From contig NC_003076.8 in NCBI RefSeq assembly GCF_000001735.4, forward strand, positions 1,860,001-1,924,000: a DNA stretch of 64,000 nt, given 5' to 3'. The translations under genes were made by a program, and so were the position numbers. Origin of the DNA: Arabidopsis thaliana (taxonomy: Eukaryota > Streptophyta > Magnoliopsida > Brassicales > Brassicaceae). Under the pieces are notes generated by a model. The model searched no databases, was not told the DNA's origin, and saw nothing but the letters and a program-made list of their open reading frames with translations. Shown here piece after piece: positions 1 through 9,790 of the stretch. Within the stretch, counting starts at the first letter, position 1. Each line of letters starts with the position of its first letter.

Positions 1-81
1 ACAACAAAACCAGAATCAATCTCTTTCCATCGAACATTGTTATAACAAAAAATCTGAACTTTAAACAAAAAATGTACTCAC

Positions 82-1570
82 TTCTGGATCAGACATCGAA
101 GCTTTGATGAAGCGGACAAGGAAGACGTATTGAGTCGGGACTGTCAAATACCATTCGAGGTTTCCAAGAATTGCCTTCTCCATCACCAGAATCTGTCTGC
201 TACTGTAAGCATTGTCCGTGACATACACCAGATCGTTAACCTGCACATCACATGAACATCAGCTCACAGTCACATAGTAAAAACACAATCAAATTGTTGA
301 AAACAAACAGTAAGTACCTGAGGTGGCCAGATTTCTTCATATTTGGAAGCAATAAGCAAGGCACTGATTCCCACTAGCTGTAACTCTCTTTTAGGGACAG
401 CTTTCACAGAGAGGAATCGATCAATGATGTTGACGGTGAGGTACAGAGTTTCAAGGTTGAGCTCAAACTTGATGTGAACTTCTAGTAACCAATCAATCAA
501 GATCGCTCTCATCTTCTCATTCATTTCAGTCTGAATGTGCATGTACATCTTAGGCTGACTCTCCTTCTCAACTTCTTTATAGAACGAGTACATATCATCA
601 ACATACTCCACCGCAGCCAAATGGTTATCTTTGTCAGATTCATCAATATCGATAATCTTTGGTTTGTTGACTATACCACAAGCAGCTTTGCTCCGAGCAC
701 TAAGTACAGACGAGTACGTCACTTTCTTATTCTTAGGTGACATCGCTACTTCCTTTTTAGTCACCTCCTTCTTCGTCTCGATCACTTCAACAGGCTTCGT
801 CTGTTGCTTAACCACTAGATTCTTCTTCTGAACCGCCCTTTGAGCTTCTGGGTTTCTTGCAGCAAGAGGTTGTCTCTTTGGACCAAGAGCTGGAACCTTG
901 TTGTCTCCATTGATTGGCTTTCTTTCGAGTTGGGCATTCGCTAATAACTGGGCACGGAAACTTCGAGTAATGGGTCGATTAATCGGAGGTTGAGCCTTTC
1001 CTCCTTGAACTCCGGGAACAGAAACAAGATTTCCGATGTCACCGAGGGCACGCCGACTCTTCACAGCACCGTTTTTGTTCTGAATCTTCAAACCATCAAC
1101 GAGAGGAGCACCTGTTTCACAGAATTCAAAAGAAACCCATCAAGATCTCATCTTTATTTCTAAAGATTCACAATTTCAATTCTAAAGATTAACAAAATCG
1201 ATCCCGTTACGAGATACTTCATATTCAAATCGGATCTGTATCGTCGACGAGTAATCATAACAATACCCAAATCGGACCGATTTAGGGCAAACGAGTTATA
1301 TTCAAGTTAAACGAATCAAACCAAACCCGGATTTTAGATCGGCGTAATCCAAAAAGCAAAGATTTCACACGCGGATCGTACATATATCAAACACAACCCA
1401 GCAAAAAAATCAAATCGATTCAAAGAAATCAAAACAACGAGATCAACGATAACCCAGATTAATTCAAATCGATTCATAGAATTAAGAACGACGATATCAA
1501 CGATAAACCCATTAAAAGACGCGAAGAACAAACCTCTGACTTGTTCAGGTACGTTTGCTCTCGTCGCCAT
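82..1570 (-). CDS. CYCB1;2: B1-type mitotic cyclin, 3' part outside window
   Basis: G2/M cyclin that activates CDKs in dividing cells and is destroyed by the APC/C. Exons in the window: 1534-1570, 318-1111 and 82-240, giving the first 330 residues of a family protein of about 445. Bases 1-81 are intron and the C-terminal cyclin fold lies beyond the left edge. The start [10 protein letters not shown] sits on a 37-nt first exon. The destruction box RRALGDIGN is at about residues 32-40. A basic linker (about 50-150) precedes the first cyclin fold, with the characteristic [13 protein letters not shown] and [10 protein letters not shown] stretches. The promoter carries MSA-type boxes, which fits G2/M expression. 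I recognise it as AT5G06150. Truncation is caused only by the window edge. Confidence 0.95.
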
Positions 1571-1693
1571 GATCGCTCTCCCAATGATTCTTACTCTTCT
1601 TGTTTCTTAGTCTTGATATTTCTCTTTCGTAAAGAGTCTCTGCGATTGTGACGAAGATTGGAAGCGAGCGCTGCTTATGAAGAGGAGGAGGAG

Positions 1694-1850
1694 CCAACGG
1701 TTCAATTCCAACGGTCATATTTTTGGGGATTTCATCTGTTGCCGTTAGATGATTAAATTTTAGATCTAACGGTGGATAGGTTAGTCTTCGAAGTTGGAAT
1801 GCGCTGGCACTGGATAATTTTACACTAGTCATCGAATGAGGCCGTTGGAC
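1694..1850 (-). promoter_or_regulatory. Cluster of five MSA-core (AACGG) boxes upstream of CYCB1;2
   Basis: Within about 280 bp upstream of the cyclin start codon there are five AACGG cores in both orientations: 1694-1702, 1707-1717, 1739-1749, 1765-1775 and 1841-1849. The one at 1707-1717 (TCCAACGGTCA) fits the mitosis-specific activator consensus YCYAACGGYYA at all positions; the others fit partly. MSA boxes are bound by three-repeat MYB (MYB3R) factors in plant G2/M genes. The boxes are seen directly; their use is inferred from the family. Confidence 0.8.
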
Positions 1851-2622
1851 TGTAAATAAAAAAGGTAAAGCCCATCCCAACTTTTATTTCTTAATTAAAA
1901 TTTTGGAATATGATTAAGAAAGGAATATTTCATTATTCTTTCCAAAATAGCAAAATGAGATTGTATGTTTAGGTTTTTTGAAAACAAATAAAATTTGAAA
2001 GTCTTCGTATATGGACATATATCTGACCAAAATCAAATATCTGTGTATTTTTCAAAAAAAAAAAATATCGTAAATAAATATAATAAAAAAAAATAAAGGT
2101 AAACTATGTGATAGCTTACTTTAAAAAATTTGACAGTCGTATGAGGTATTGAGGTTGTATCTGTTTATTTTGATAATTTTTATAAAGTTTGACTCAAATT
2201 TTAAGTTTTATCAAAAAAGGAACCAATGATTTGTTAGGAATTGGATAATTAAGGAAATTAAAACATTCCAATTTTGTAAGAATATCAAAGATCAAAAAAT
2301 TAGTTCAAAATTTGTGAGTACACTATCATCTGAAAACTTTAGTGATTGATTCTTACATGTAGTATCCTATATTAACTCATATCTGTTTCTTGTTATTGAA
2401 GTAAAGTCCTCAACTATTCCTTACTAGCATTGTCCATACAAAAACAAATTTTATATCCTCGATTGTGATAGTCAATTCAAAAACATAAACTAAATACTGT
2501 TTTAATGAGACGAAACCTCACAAAAAGATGACGAATGGTTTGATTTTACAAAGGCGAAAGGTAGAATATGGTTTAAAGGGATATAGTAAGGAGAGAAGAT
2601 TTCATCAAGAGGATGTGATCAA
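1851..2622. other. AT-rich spacer between CYCB1;2 promoter and SF3a60 3' end
   Basis: No coding signal. The distal cyclin promoter and the 3' flank of the splicing-factor gene (which ends at 2623 on the minus strand) must share this stretch. Only A/T runs are visible. Confidence 0.6.
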
Positions 2623-5600
2623 TCAGATGAGACCTTGGCGTTGAAGATCAGAGTAAGTCTTCTTGTTGTAAATGTTACCTTCACGATCTTCATATTCTTC
2701 TTCAAGTTCTGGCCTCCATTTGTTCACTCCTTGCCTCTCCTGTATCCTCTTCCACAATTCTTTGGCTTCCTGAAACAAACCAAACAACAACAAGATCAAA
2801 TTACCAAACTATTTACTACTTTAAGCTGTACAAAGTCTTTGATCATATTATATTATTACCTCAATCGAAGTGATTTCGTTGAAGTTCTTTGTGTTTGGGA
2901 TTCCTAGGCAACGCATTCCGTGTTGGTGTCGCCATTCTTTAAAATGTCTCTCAAAAGCCCTTCTTCCCCAATAGCTATAGTTCCCACATATCTCGCATTT
3001 AAACTCCTGCGTAATAACAAGAAATTTAATGTGAATCTATGTTCCTTTGATACAACAATGGTCTCATAAATAAACTACATACCTGGCCAAGGCCATGAAG
3101 TTTGTAGAGCCAGTATGGTATAGGCTTCCCATCCCAACCTATTGGTAGCTTCAGCGGATTGTAAATCAAACCGTCCTCGTCATCACTTTCTAATTCGGTA
3201 TTAGCTTCCTCCCCTTCACGTTCTCCCTCCATTTCTTCATATGTCAACGACTGTTTCTTTACAATGTTTTGTTTTGTCCTTTCGATGGTCTATAAAAGGT
3301 GACAACAAGAAAAGTTAACAGAAAAAGTACAACTAGATATCTGGGAGGGGGAAAAAAATGTCACTATGAGCTTTCAATCAACTAACCTCATCAAGTAAAT
3401 TGCAGAGTTTCTTCACTTTGGCCTCTGTTAGTGCAATCTCTTTAGCATTTTCAGACTCATGTGTTGATTTGGCATCTCCGTTTTGTTTTCCGTTGTGTGG
3501 AGGTCTGGCAAAATGTTTCTTATCCAGCTTTTCCAAAGGCGTATGCTGTACAAAAATTGAATTAATTAAGGGAATTAGATAACCTCAAGGTAATAAGAAA
3601 AGCTTCAAATAGAATTCAATCCCTACAAAACATGAACTATGACAACAAAAGCCTTAGTTTCATATTAGAAGAAGAGCTGAGCTGAACTACCAAACTAGGT
3701 TTCATAACAGCTAAATGTTCCTTCCAAACCCAGTAAGAACAACAAGAACGCGGCTACTAATTGATAAAAGTACCCTCTCATAAGACGAAACTTAAAGAAA
3801 TAGGAGATTATATAGCAAGTGTAAAAACCTTTGTCAGGAAAAGTCTCTCGGCACGCTGCTGCGGAGTACCACCAACCTTCAGTCCTAATGCCCCCAATGC
3901 CTGAATGGCATACAAAGAACATATGATTAGGGGAATATGCTTCAAAAAGGATATTAACATGAAGTAGTATGGTCATTACCTCTTTTAGCTTTTCAGGTCC
4001 TACATCTACCAGTTCCTCGACTGTACTGTAGTAATCAAGATCTATGACAGTATGCTGAGATGGAATAAGTTCATTATCCAGGCCTTCTACTATTCCATCT
4101 GCATATTGCTCTTCAAAATCAGAACAAACCTGTAAAAGAACCAAACATATTAATCGCAACAGATCAAACAATAGGCACAGCATTGGCCAAACTAGAACTA
4201 CCAGAATGTCAAACTATAACATGGTTCAAAACCTTCCGAGGATATACAATCTCTGCACTTAGAGCAAACTATGCACCAATGAATATTGAATACAACCATC
4301 TAGTTATGGCCATTTATTTTCCAAAATTATGTATTATCTCCAGGGGGATGAAAGACTCACAAAGCAACCAGTTGTTAGAACTAAGGAAATCAAATCCAAA
4401 GTTCTACACTTAATACTTGGGAAACTAGTAGAAACTTCTTAAGCACGAATAAATATACCAGTTATGTACTAATGCATAGTTCGAAACGCCCATAAAATTT
4501 CATAAGGCAACAAGGTAAACGCAATAAAATGATAAAGAAAGGGAGGAGCTTAAACCTTAGAAAGTATCCGGTCAAGATCTTGCAACGGCTCGGTTCGCTG
4601 GAAGAAGTAGACCAGGTACTCAAGTAGAGCTTCCATATACTTCATGTATTGCCTAAAATGAAAAATAGCAATACAAAAAGGAAAGCCATTCAGCTGCAGC
4701 TAGAAAAATAATTGGAGGCTTTCTAAGTAAAAGAAAATTCCAATGAAGTGTTTACCTCGATAACTTCAGTTTACGCGGTATTTTCTCTGGTTGAGAAAAA
4801 ACATCAAGGTAAGCAGAATATTCAACCCTTTCCCCAAATTTAGAGTTGATGTACTGGTTATACATATCATGCAAGTCCAAGTACCGACCATTGCCTTCCT
4901 GCGTAACAGACAAGAAGATTTAAGTATTGACAATAAAAAAGGGGCTTACAAACTGTTAAAAAATGCGTCAACAAATAGCAACAATAAAAAGTCAAGCAGA
5001 AACCTACCTCTCCACTGAACGCAATAATTGGTTCCTCCTTCAGGCGTGCTTCGTAGTCTTCATTAGCATCAACAAGACGTCCAGAAGGATGCCTTTTATG
5101 ATATTCACGTATCTGTAAGTTTATAAAAGAAGTTAAATAGTTGCAGCTCTGATGCTTTCATCAGTGGTACAAGAAAATCAAATAATTCAGACAATAAAAA
5201 AAAAACGAATTAGCAATTTGAATCTTATTCAGGGTGTCCTCATGAAAATTTCACCGCCTTAATACTCTTATGCAAAGCAAGCCTTATACAGCTAACCAAA
5301 TTGTTGATGGAACAGAACTAATACACTTTCACTGAGATTTTGTACATAATTCTTGATTCTCCATCACAGTGGTTCAAGGCAATCAATAAAACTATTTTTT
5401 TTTAAAAGATCAACAGCTAAATAACAATGTCTAGATTAACTAATAGTCCGGTAAAGTTAGCTGCTCAATCTCTAATATACAACCCACAGAAACTAAAGTA
5501 AAGCCAAGTCTTGGTATAGAGAACCATAGGCAAGTTTTAGGGAAAAAAGACCAAGGAAGGTGCAAAGGATAAAGAACAAACCTCTTTCAAACGATCGTAA

Positions 5601-6298
5601 AATTCACTAAACACATTTGTCCCTGTCGCAGTCTGGCCACCAAGCGCTGCAATCTCATCATCCCACGCCCCATCCTTATCTTCATAGGTTTCAACCTTAC
5701 AACAAACAAGAATCAAGGTTAGCATTAATCCAAGTTTGAGTTAATTATCAACAACAAAAATTAACTCAAATTTGTGAAATAACACTGAAGCATGCTTAGC
5801 TCAAAACTTAGAATCCCTACATACACACTTAAGACCCCAACTATAACCTATATTCAACACCAATCTCTGAAGTTTCTTCTCAATTTAACACCCAAGCCAG
5901 AGTGATTCAAAGCTAACTTAAACCCCACAATGATAACCTAAAAAGCTAAAGCAATTAACAGAAAAAGAGGCAACACTCAACACGAACCTGTTATTTAAAA
6001 AAAAATCAGCAACCCAAGTTTCTCTGCTCTGATCTAACGTATTCAAAAGAGAAGAGACATAAAAACATATGCGGGAAATAGAAAAGAAGATTAAAAATTG
6101 ACGAGAAGAAGAGAGAAAGCGTACAAGTTTCTCAGTGGTGAGCATAATAGACTCAATCATGTGACGAACACGATGTCCCTGGACCAATCTGTCCTTGCTG
6201 GACGGTGGCTCCTTCTGTAGATCTTCCACAACCAATCGCTCCAACCTTTCAACCTCTTCGTGATTGGAGCGAGTTTGCTCGAGGAGAGTCGACGACAT
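2623..6298 (-). CDS. ATO: Splicing factor SF3a subunit 3 (SF3a60), ATROPOS
   Basis: Component of the U2 snRNP SF3a complex that binds the branch-point region in the nucleus. Eleven exons join in frame: 6125-6298, 5582-5695, 5008-5112, 4756-4898, 4556-4652, 3980-4129, 3829-3900, 3387-3545, 3083-3289, 2860-3006 and 2623-2769, giving 504 residues, the usual length. The N-terminus has the conserved stretch [14 protein letters not shown]. The C-terminus has the matrin-type C2H2 zinc finger, with Cys411, Cys414, His428 and His434, followed by the conserved [10 protein letters not shown] segment. An acidic linker lies at about residues 355-375. In Arabidopsis the locus (AT5G06160) is known as ATROPOS, needed for gametic cell fate. 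Site II boxes upstream suggest housekeeping expression. Confidence 0.96.
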
Positions 6299-6475
6299 TT
6301 TCTCTGTCTTCGAAGCTTTGAAATCTCCTTCTTCGCCGGAGTCTAAACCCTAAATTCCAGTCACTTTTCTTTTCCTCAATCCGAAATCTCGCCAGTAAAA
6401 TTTTTAACGCCAATCCGAGAGAAAAAGATAATCGGGTGGTTTTTGTTGTGGTTTGGGTCGTTTAAGCCGAACTAT

Positions 6476-6547
6476 GTTTTGGGCCTTTTTAGACGGTTTG
6501 TGTTTTAGGCCTTTTTTTGACTGTTAGTGTTTTGGGCCTTTTTAGAC
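6476..6547 (-). promoter_or_regulatory. Triplicated GGCC (site II-like) promoter unit of SF3a60
   Basis: Three imperfect tandem copies of a unit containing GTTTTGGGCCTTTTTAGAC occur at 6476-6494, 6500-6520 and 6528-6547, about 180-250 bp upstream of the SF3a60 start. The middle copy has AGGCC in place of GGGCC. TGGGCC/site II motifs are bound by TCP-type factors in promoters of proliferation and housekeeping genes; the role here is inferred. Confidence 0.6.
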
Positions 6548-8080
6548 TCTTTTTTTTCTTTTATATTTTATTATTATTTTACTTATTATAAAAAAATCTA
6601 TAATATGGTAAAATACCATTTGGTAATTATTTTCTTTTAAGATCTATTCCATTTGGTAATTTATATATTTTTTATCTGATTGCAATCCTCTTTTAATGGG
6701 AATACTCAAACATTATGTGTTTGTTTGATATTGTACTATACTTCAATGGGTTCATTTGCAAAGATGTTAACGGAGAGAAGGTTGTACAGAAAAAAAATGG
6801 GCAGTTTACAACCATCCACTATGAATGGCTTTGATATTGGTAGCAAACTAACACAAAATCAAGTCATCATTGTCAAAGTTAAAGAGTTAACAAGCCATTT
6901 ATTCACTCTTTTCAAATTGAATTCATGATATCTCACATGATATAAGATTTGCAAGCTATCTCCTAATAGTATTGAGGTTTGTTGAGATGACATCTTTAAT
7001 AGATCAATGGAAAGAGCTATATTTGGTTGTTTTCCTCAGGAAAGAGCTATATAGGATGATCATATATTCATATTGAACCAACGATGGGCATTTTGGGGTA
7101 AGTATTGCCACCTGACAACAAAATAATAGCCAATCCCATAGACTAATCTTATGACTTCTGATATTGATTTATGTTTGTAAAACCAAAGGAAGATCTCCGA
7201 GTGGACATACAAAATTGAAATGTCGTTAACAATTCATATTTGGTATTATTTTTTTTATCTATAAACAATTTTCCATTATTAGTCACTTCCATGTCCAAGC
7301 TCAAGAATTCTGTTTCAGGTGTTGTCTTTGAAAGATAGTCCATGCCAACATCGTTTACATATCAGTATATCACTTACTTTACGGCAAACTAAGGCAAACC
7401 ATATTTCGATTAGTTCATGAGTCGCTAATTGTAACTTAAGGATATCAAGGTTGGAAGTAATTCACTTTGAAACATCACCATTTCGTATGAGTTGATCTTC
7501 TTAATAAAAAGATAATAAATACAGAGAAGCAAATGAGAGTTCATCGTAAACACAGCAAACCAAATCAAGAAAACAAAGCAAATATGGTTATTCATTTCAA
7601 ATGGTGGAATCAGAATATCAATAAGCAAAAACTGGTACATGGTTTGATTCACGTTTGAGTTATATGTTCCTCATTTTCCACTATTCCATCAAACCAAAAC
7701 AAACAATAAAAACTCAAACAAAACTTTTGAAAAGCGGCGAAGTCAGAGATGTTAAATATGCCTCAAACAGTTTTAAGCTCATAATGAGGAAATTACCCCT
7801 CATTCGCACATCTAATTGGTTCATCATTCTCGCCGTTTCATTGCAAAACCAATAAAAACAATGTATCCTACCCGATTATATAGAACGAGATACTAAATGA
7901 ACGAAATTAAAATCTGAAAATCCTCAAACGCAAAGATCTCTAGCAGATAAAAGAGATAAACACTTATATCTGAAGAGTCAGCGAGAGAGGACCTTAATTC
8001 CAGATCTAATGCCGATATAAAAAAACTCGACCTATAATAAATCAGGAAGGTAAAAACTGGGTTAGTTCTTAGGAGAACCC
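6548..8080. other. AT-rich intergenic DNA, no gene seen
   Basis: Open frames here are short and of biased composition with no family resemblance. Nothing beyond A/T-rich sequence could be supported. Confidence 0.6.
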
Positions 8081-8084
8081 TAAT

Positions 8085-8262
8085 CAAAAACCCTTAATAA
8101 ATTTCGATTTAGCGCAGCAATGACTCGACACGCTTCCATTAAGCATTTGTGGAAGGCGATCTTAAGGGCTGCGCAACGATTTAAAAAAAAAACGATAAAT
8201 ACGAATAACACGATTTAGAACATAAGCCCTAATATCTAAGAATTGGGGGTTATAATCGAAGA
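8085..8262 (-). ncRNA. Possible minus-strand non-coding transcript with a structured element
   Basis: Read on the minus strand, a palindromic site II pair (8331-8345, TGGGCTTTAAGCCCA) and a TATATA box (about 8272-8277) precede a region with no long reading frame. That region contains an inverted repeat: GCGCAGC at 8112-8118 pairs with GCTGCGC at 8168-8174, and an inner arm CGCTTCCA pairs imperfectly with TGGAAGGCG. The site II plus TATA plus telo-box-like (AACCCTA) arrangement resembles promoters of plant small-RNA or ribosomal genes. It does not fit tRNA, and I could not place H/ACA or C/D boxes convincingly. Confidence 0.28.
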
Positions 8263-8284
8263 TGCATTGTATATATAGTGAAGA

Positions 8285-8346
8285 CTTGTTTTACCCTAGT
8301 CGAAGAAGCTTATCCTCGTTTATTGACTATTGGGCTTTAAGCCCAT
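8285..8346. repeat. Copy 1 of a duplicated promoter-like block
   Basis: About 62 bp, from CTTGTTTTACC through CGAAGAAGCTT to GCCCAT, closely matching 9185-9242. This copy keeps the full TGGGCTTTAAGCCCA palindrome that the second copy has partly lost. A (CCGAA)n microsatellite follows at about 8434-8457. Confidence 0.75.
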
Positions 8347-8763
8347 GTTATTTTAAGCCTTATAGGCAAAACAAGACAGAAAACAAAAAGACCAGAATCG
8401 CCTTATTCATCAAGTTTTTTTCTTCTTACTTAAACCGAACCGAACCGAACCGAATTGGATTGAGCCATGCCGACACGGAGTTCTGCTCTATAACTTTAAT
8501 TCGGCACGCAGTCTAAATACAGAGACACTATATGACAAACTCCTCCATCGCCGGTGGTCTGCACAGGGGAGGGGAAACAGCGATTCGAAAATGTCAGGTC
8601 GTGAAAGTTACCGTCTTCAGCACCGAGATCCATCTCAGACTTCATATTTTGATGTATTACCAACCTTGTTCATTAATCATAATTGGACATTGTTTCCTTC
8701 TATGATGTCGTTTTACATTTCACTCATTGTACTCTTTTCTTTGTATCTTGTTGCTAAAACAGA

Positions 8764-9120
8764 CAACTTCTTAGCAAAATCTATCCTGAAAGAAGTTATT
8801 GTCCGTCAAGGTCTGATGTAACTCTCAAGCGATATGTACTGAATTCATGAAGTAATGGAATGTGGGAGTGTACTTTTCACTGAGGTACTCGAGAACTATC
8901 ATAGATGGCTATACTTGCCATTAGAGTAGTGGCTTCTCAGCTTCTCTTGTTTTCATTCAGGTTTCTGACTCATATAAACCCGATTTCCCGCAACTTGATG
9001 CTCAGACAGAGCGTTAGTCTTTTGGAGAGCTTGCAATCATGCTGGAAAGAAGATGTTCTCGTTTTCTCTGCTGCTGGCAAATTTCTTCGCTTGACATTGC
9101 AGCTTCGTTCGAGGTTTGTG
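8764..9120 (+). pseudogene. Broken fragment of a COG2-like Golgi tethering gene
   Basis: Three pieces in order resemble the central part of plant COG2 (conserved oligomeric Golgi complex subunit 2, an intracellular vesicle-tethering protein). They are a segment with KSILKEV near 8782, a segment EFMK-stop-WNVGVYFSLR at 8841-8885, and a segment with LMLRQS, SCWKEDVLVFSAAGKFLRL and TLQL at about 8995-9110. The stop TAA at 8853-8855 sits where the family has a glutamine. The pieces are separated by unrelated or decayed sequence, and the N- and C-terminal thirds are missing. The family match is from memory of the protein; the in-frame stop and truncation are seen directly. A start codon at 8591 opens a frame into the first piece, but its beginning does not look like COG2. 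Confidence 0.6.
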
Positions 9121-9184
9121 AAATTTGACTTTAATATTATCATCAATATTGATAGACATATATCTAGTGAAGATAACGTGAAAA

Positions 9185-9242
9185 CTTGCTTGTTTTACCT
9201 TAATCGAAGAAGCTTTTTCACGTTTATGGACTTTAGGCCCAT
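9185..9242. repeat. Copy 2 of the duplicated promoter-like block
   Basis: Matches 8285-8346 over about 58 bp with scattered changes; the COG2-like fragment lies between the two copies. The palindromic site II pair is reduced to AGGCCCAT. Confidence 0.7.
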
Positions 9243-9247
9243 ATCTT

Positions 9248-9333
9248 ACGACATAATCACTTTGGAATTTTGGATACTTAACCATTTTATGTTAGGCTCG
9301 TAACTGACGACATAATCAATTTGGATACTTAAC
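9248..9333. repeat. Short direct repeat pair upstream of SUC9
   Basis: The string ACGACATAATCA...TTGGATACTTAAC occurs at 9248-9282 and again at 9307-9333; the second copy lacks 8 bases internally. It is a local tandem duplication in the distal SUC9 promoter. Confidence 0.7.
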
Positions 9334-9615
9334 GTACCCAAATTGGGTTTTGAGATATCATTTGTTTCACCTTCTTTTTCTTGTGGAGGAAGTCAAAATA
9401 ATATGTAACAGTAATGCGGTTTGATGCAAACAGAAATTTAAAAAAGGAAAACGAACAAAACAAATTTGACGAGAAATTGTAAACAAAAACATATTACAGA
9501 AACAAGAAATCTGTCACGATCTCAGAATATGTAAAGATAAGATAATAAACTGATTTCAGTTAGTCTTGTCATTATTACCAAATTCCTATAAGGATATTTG
9601 CGTTATATCCTTTAG

Positions 9616-9620
9616 TATAA
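9616..9620 (+). promoter_or_regulatory. Likely TATA box of SUC9
   Basis: TATAAATG about 170 bp before the SUC9 start codon, in an otherwise A/T-rich promoter. The spacing allows a leader of about 140 nt. Confidence 0.45.
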
Positions 9621-9790
9621 ATGATTTATTTTCTTAACTAATGAAACACAGAATCAAAACGTTTATAGAAACATAAATCTCATTCATCTTCCACACCTCG
9701 TCTTTAAGAGACGAGTCCGTTTCTTTTCATCTCCTCTATCACGATTCACCATCACCAAAACACAACCTCTTAAGATAACGTGAAGAAACT

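Noticed and set aside
6680..6928. 82-codon plus-strand open frame in the SF3a60 to SUC9 spacer
   Set aside because: No family resemblance, no promoter or splice support, low-complexity composition.
8112..8174. Structured segment considered as a tRNA or H/ACA snoRNA
   Set aside because: No A/B box pair with proper spacing, and no convincing H (ANANNA) and ACA boxes.
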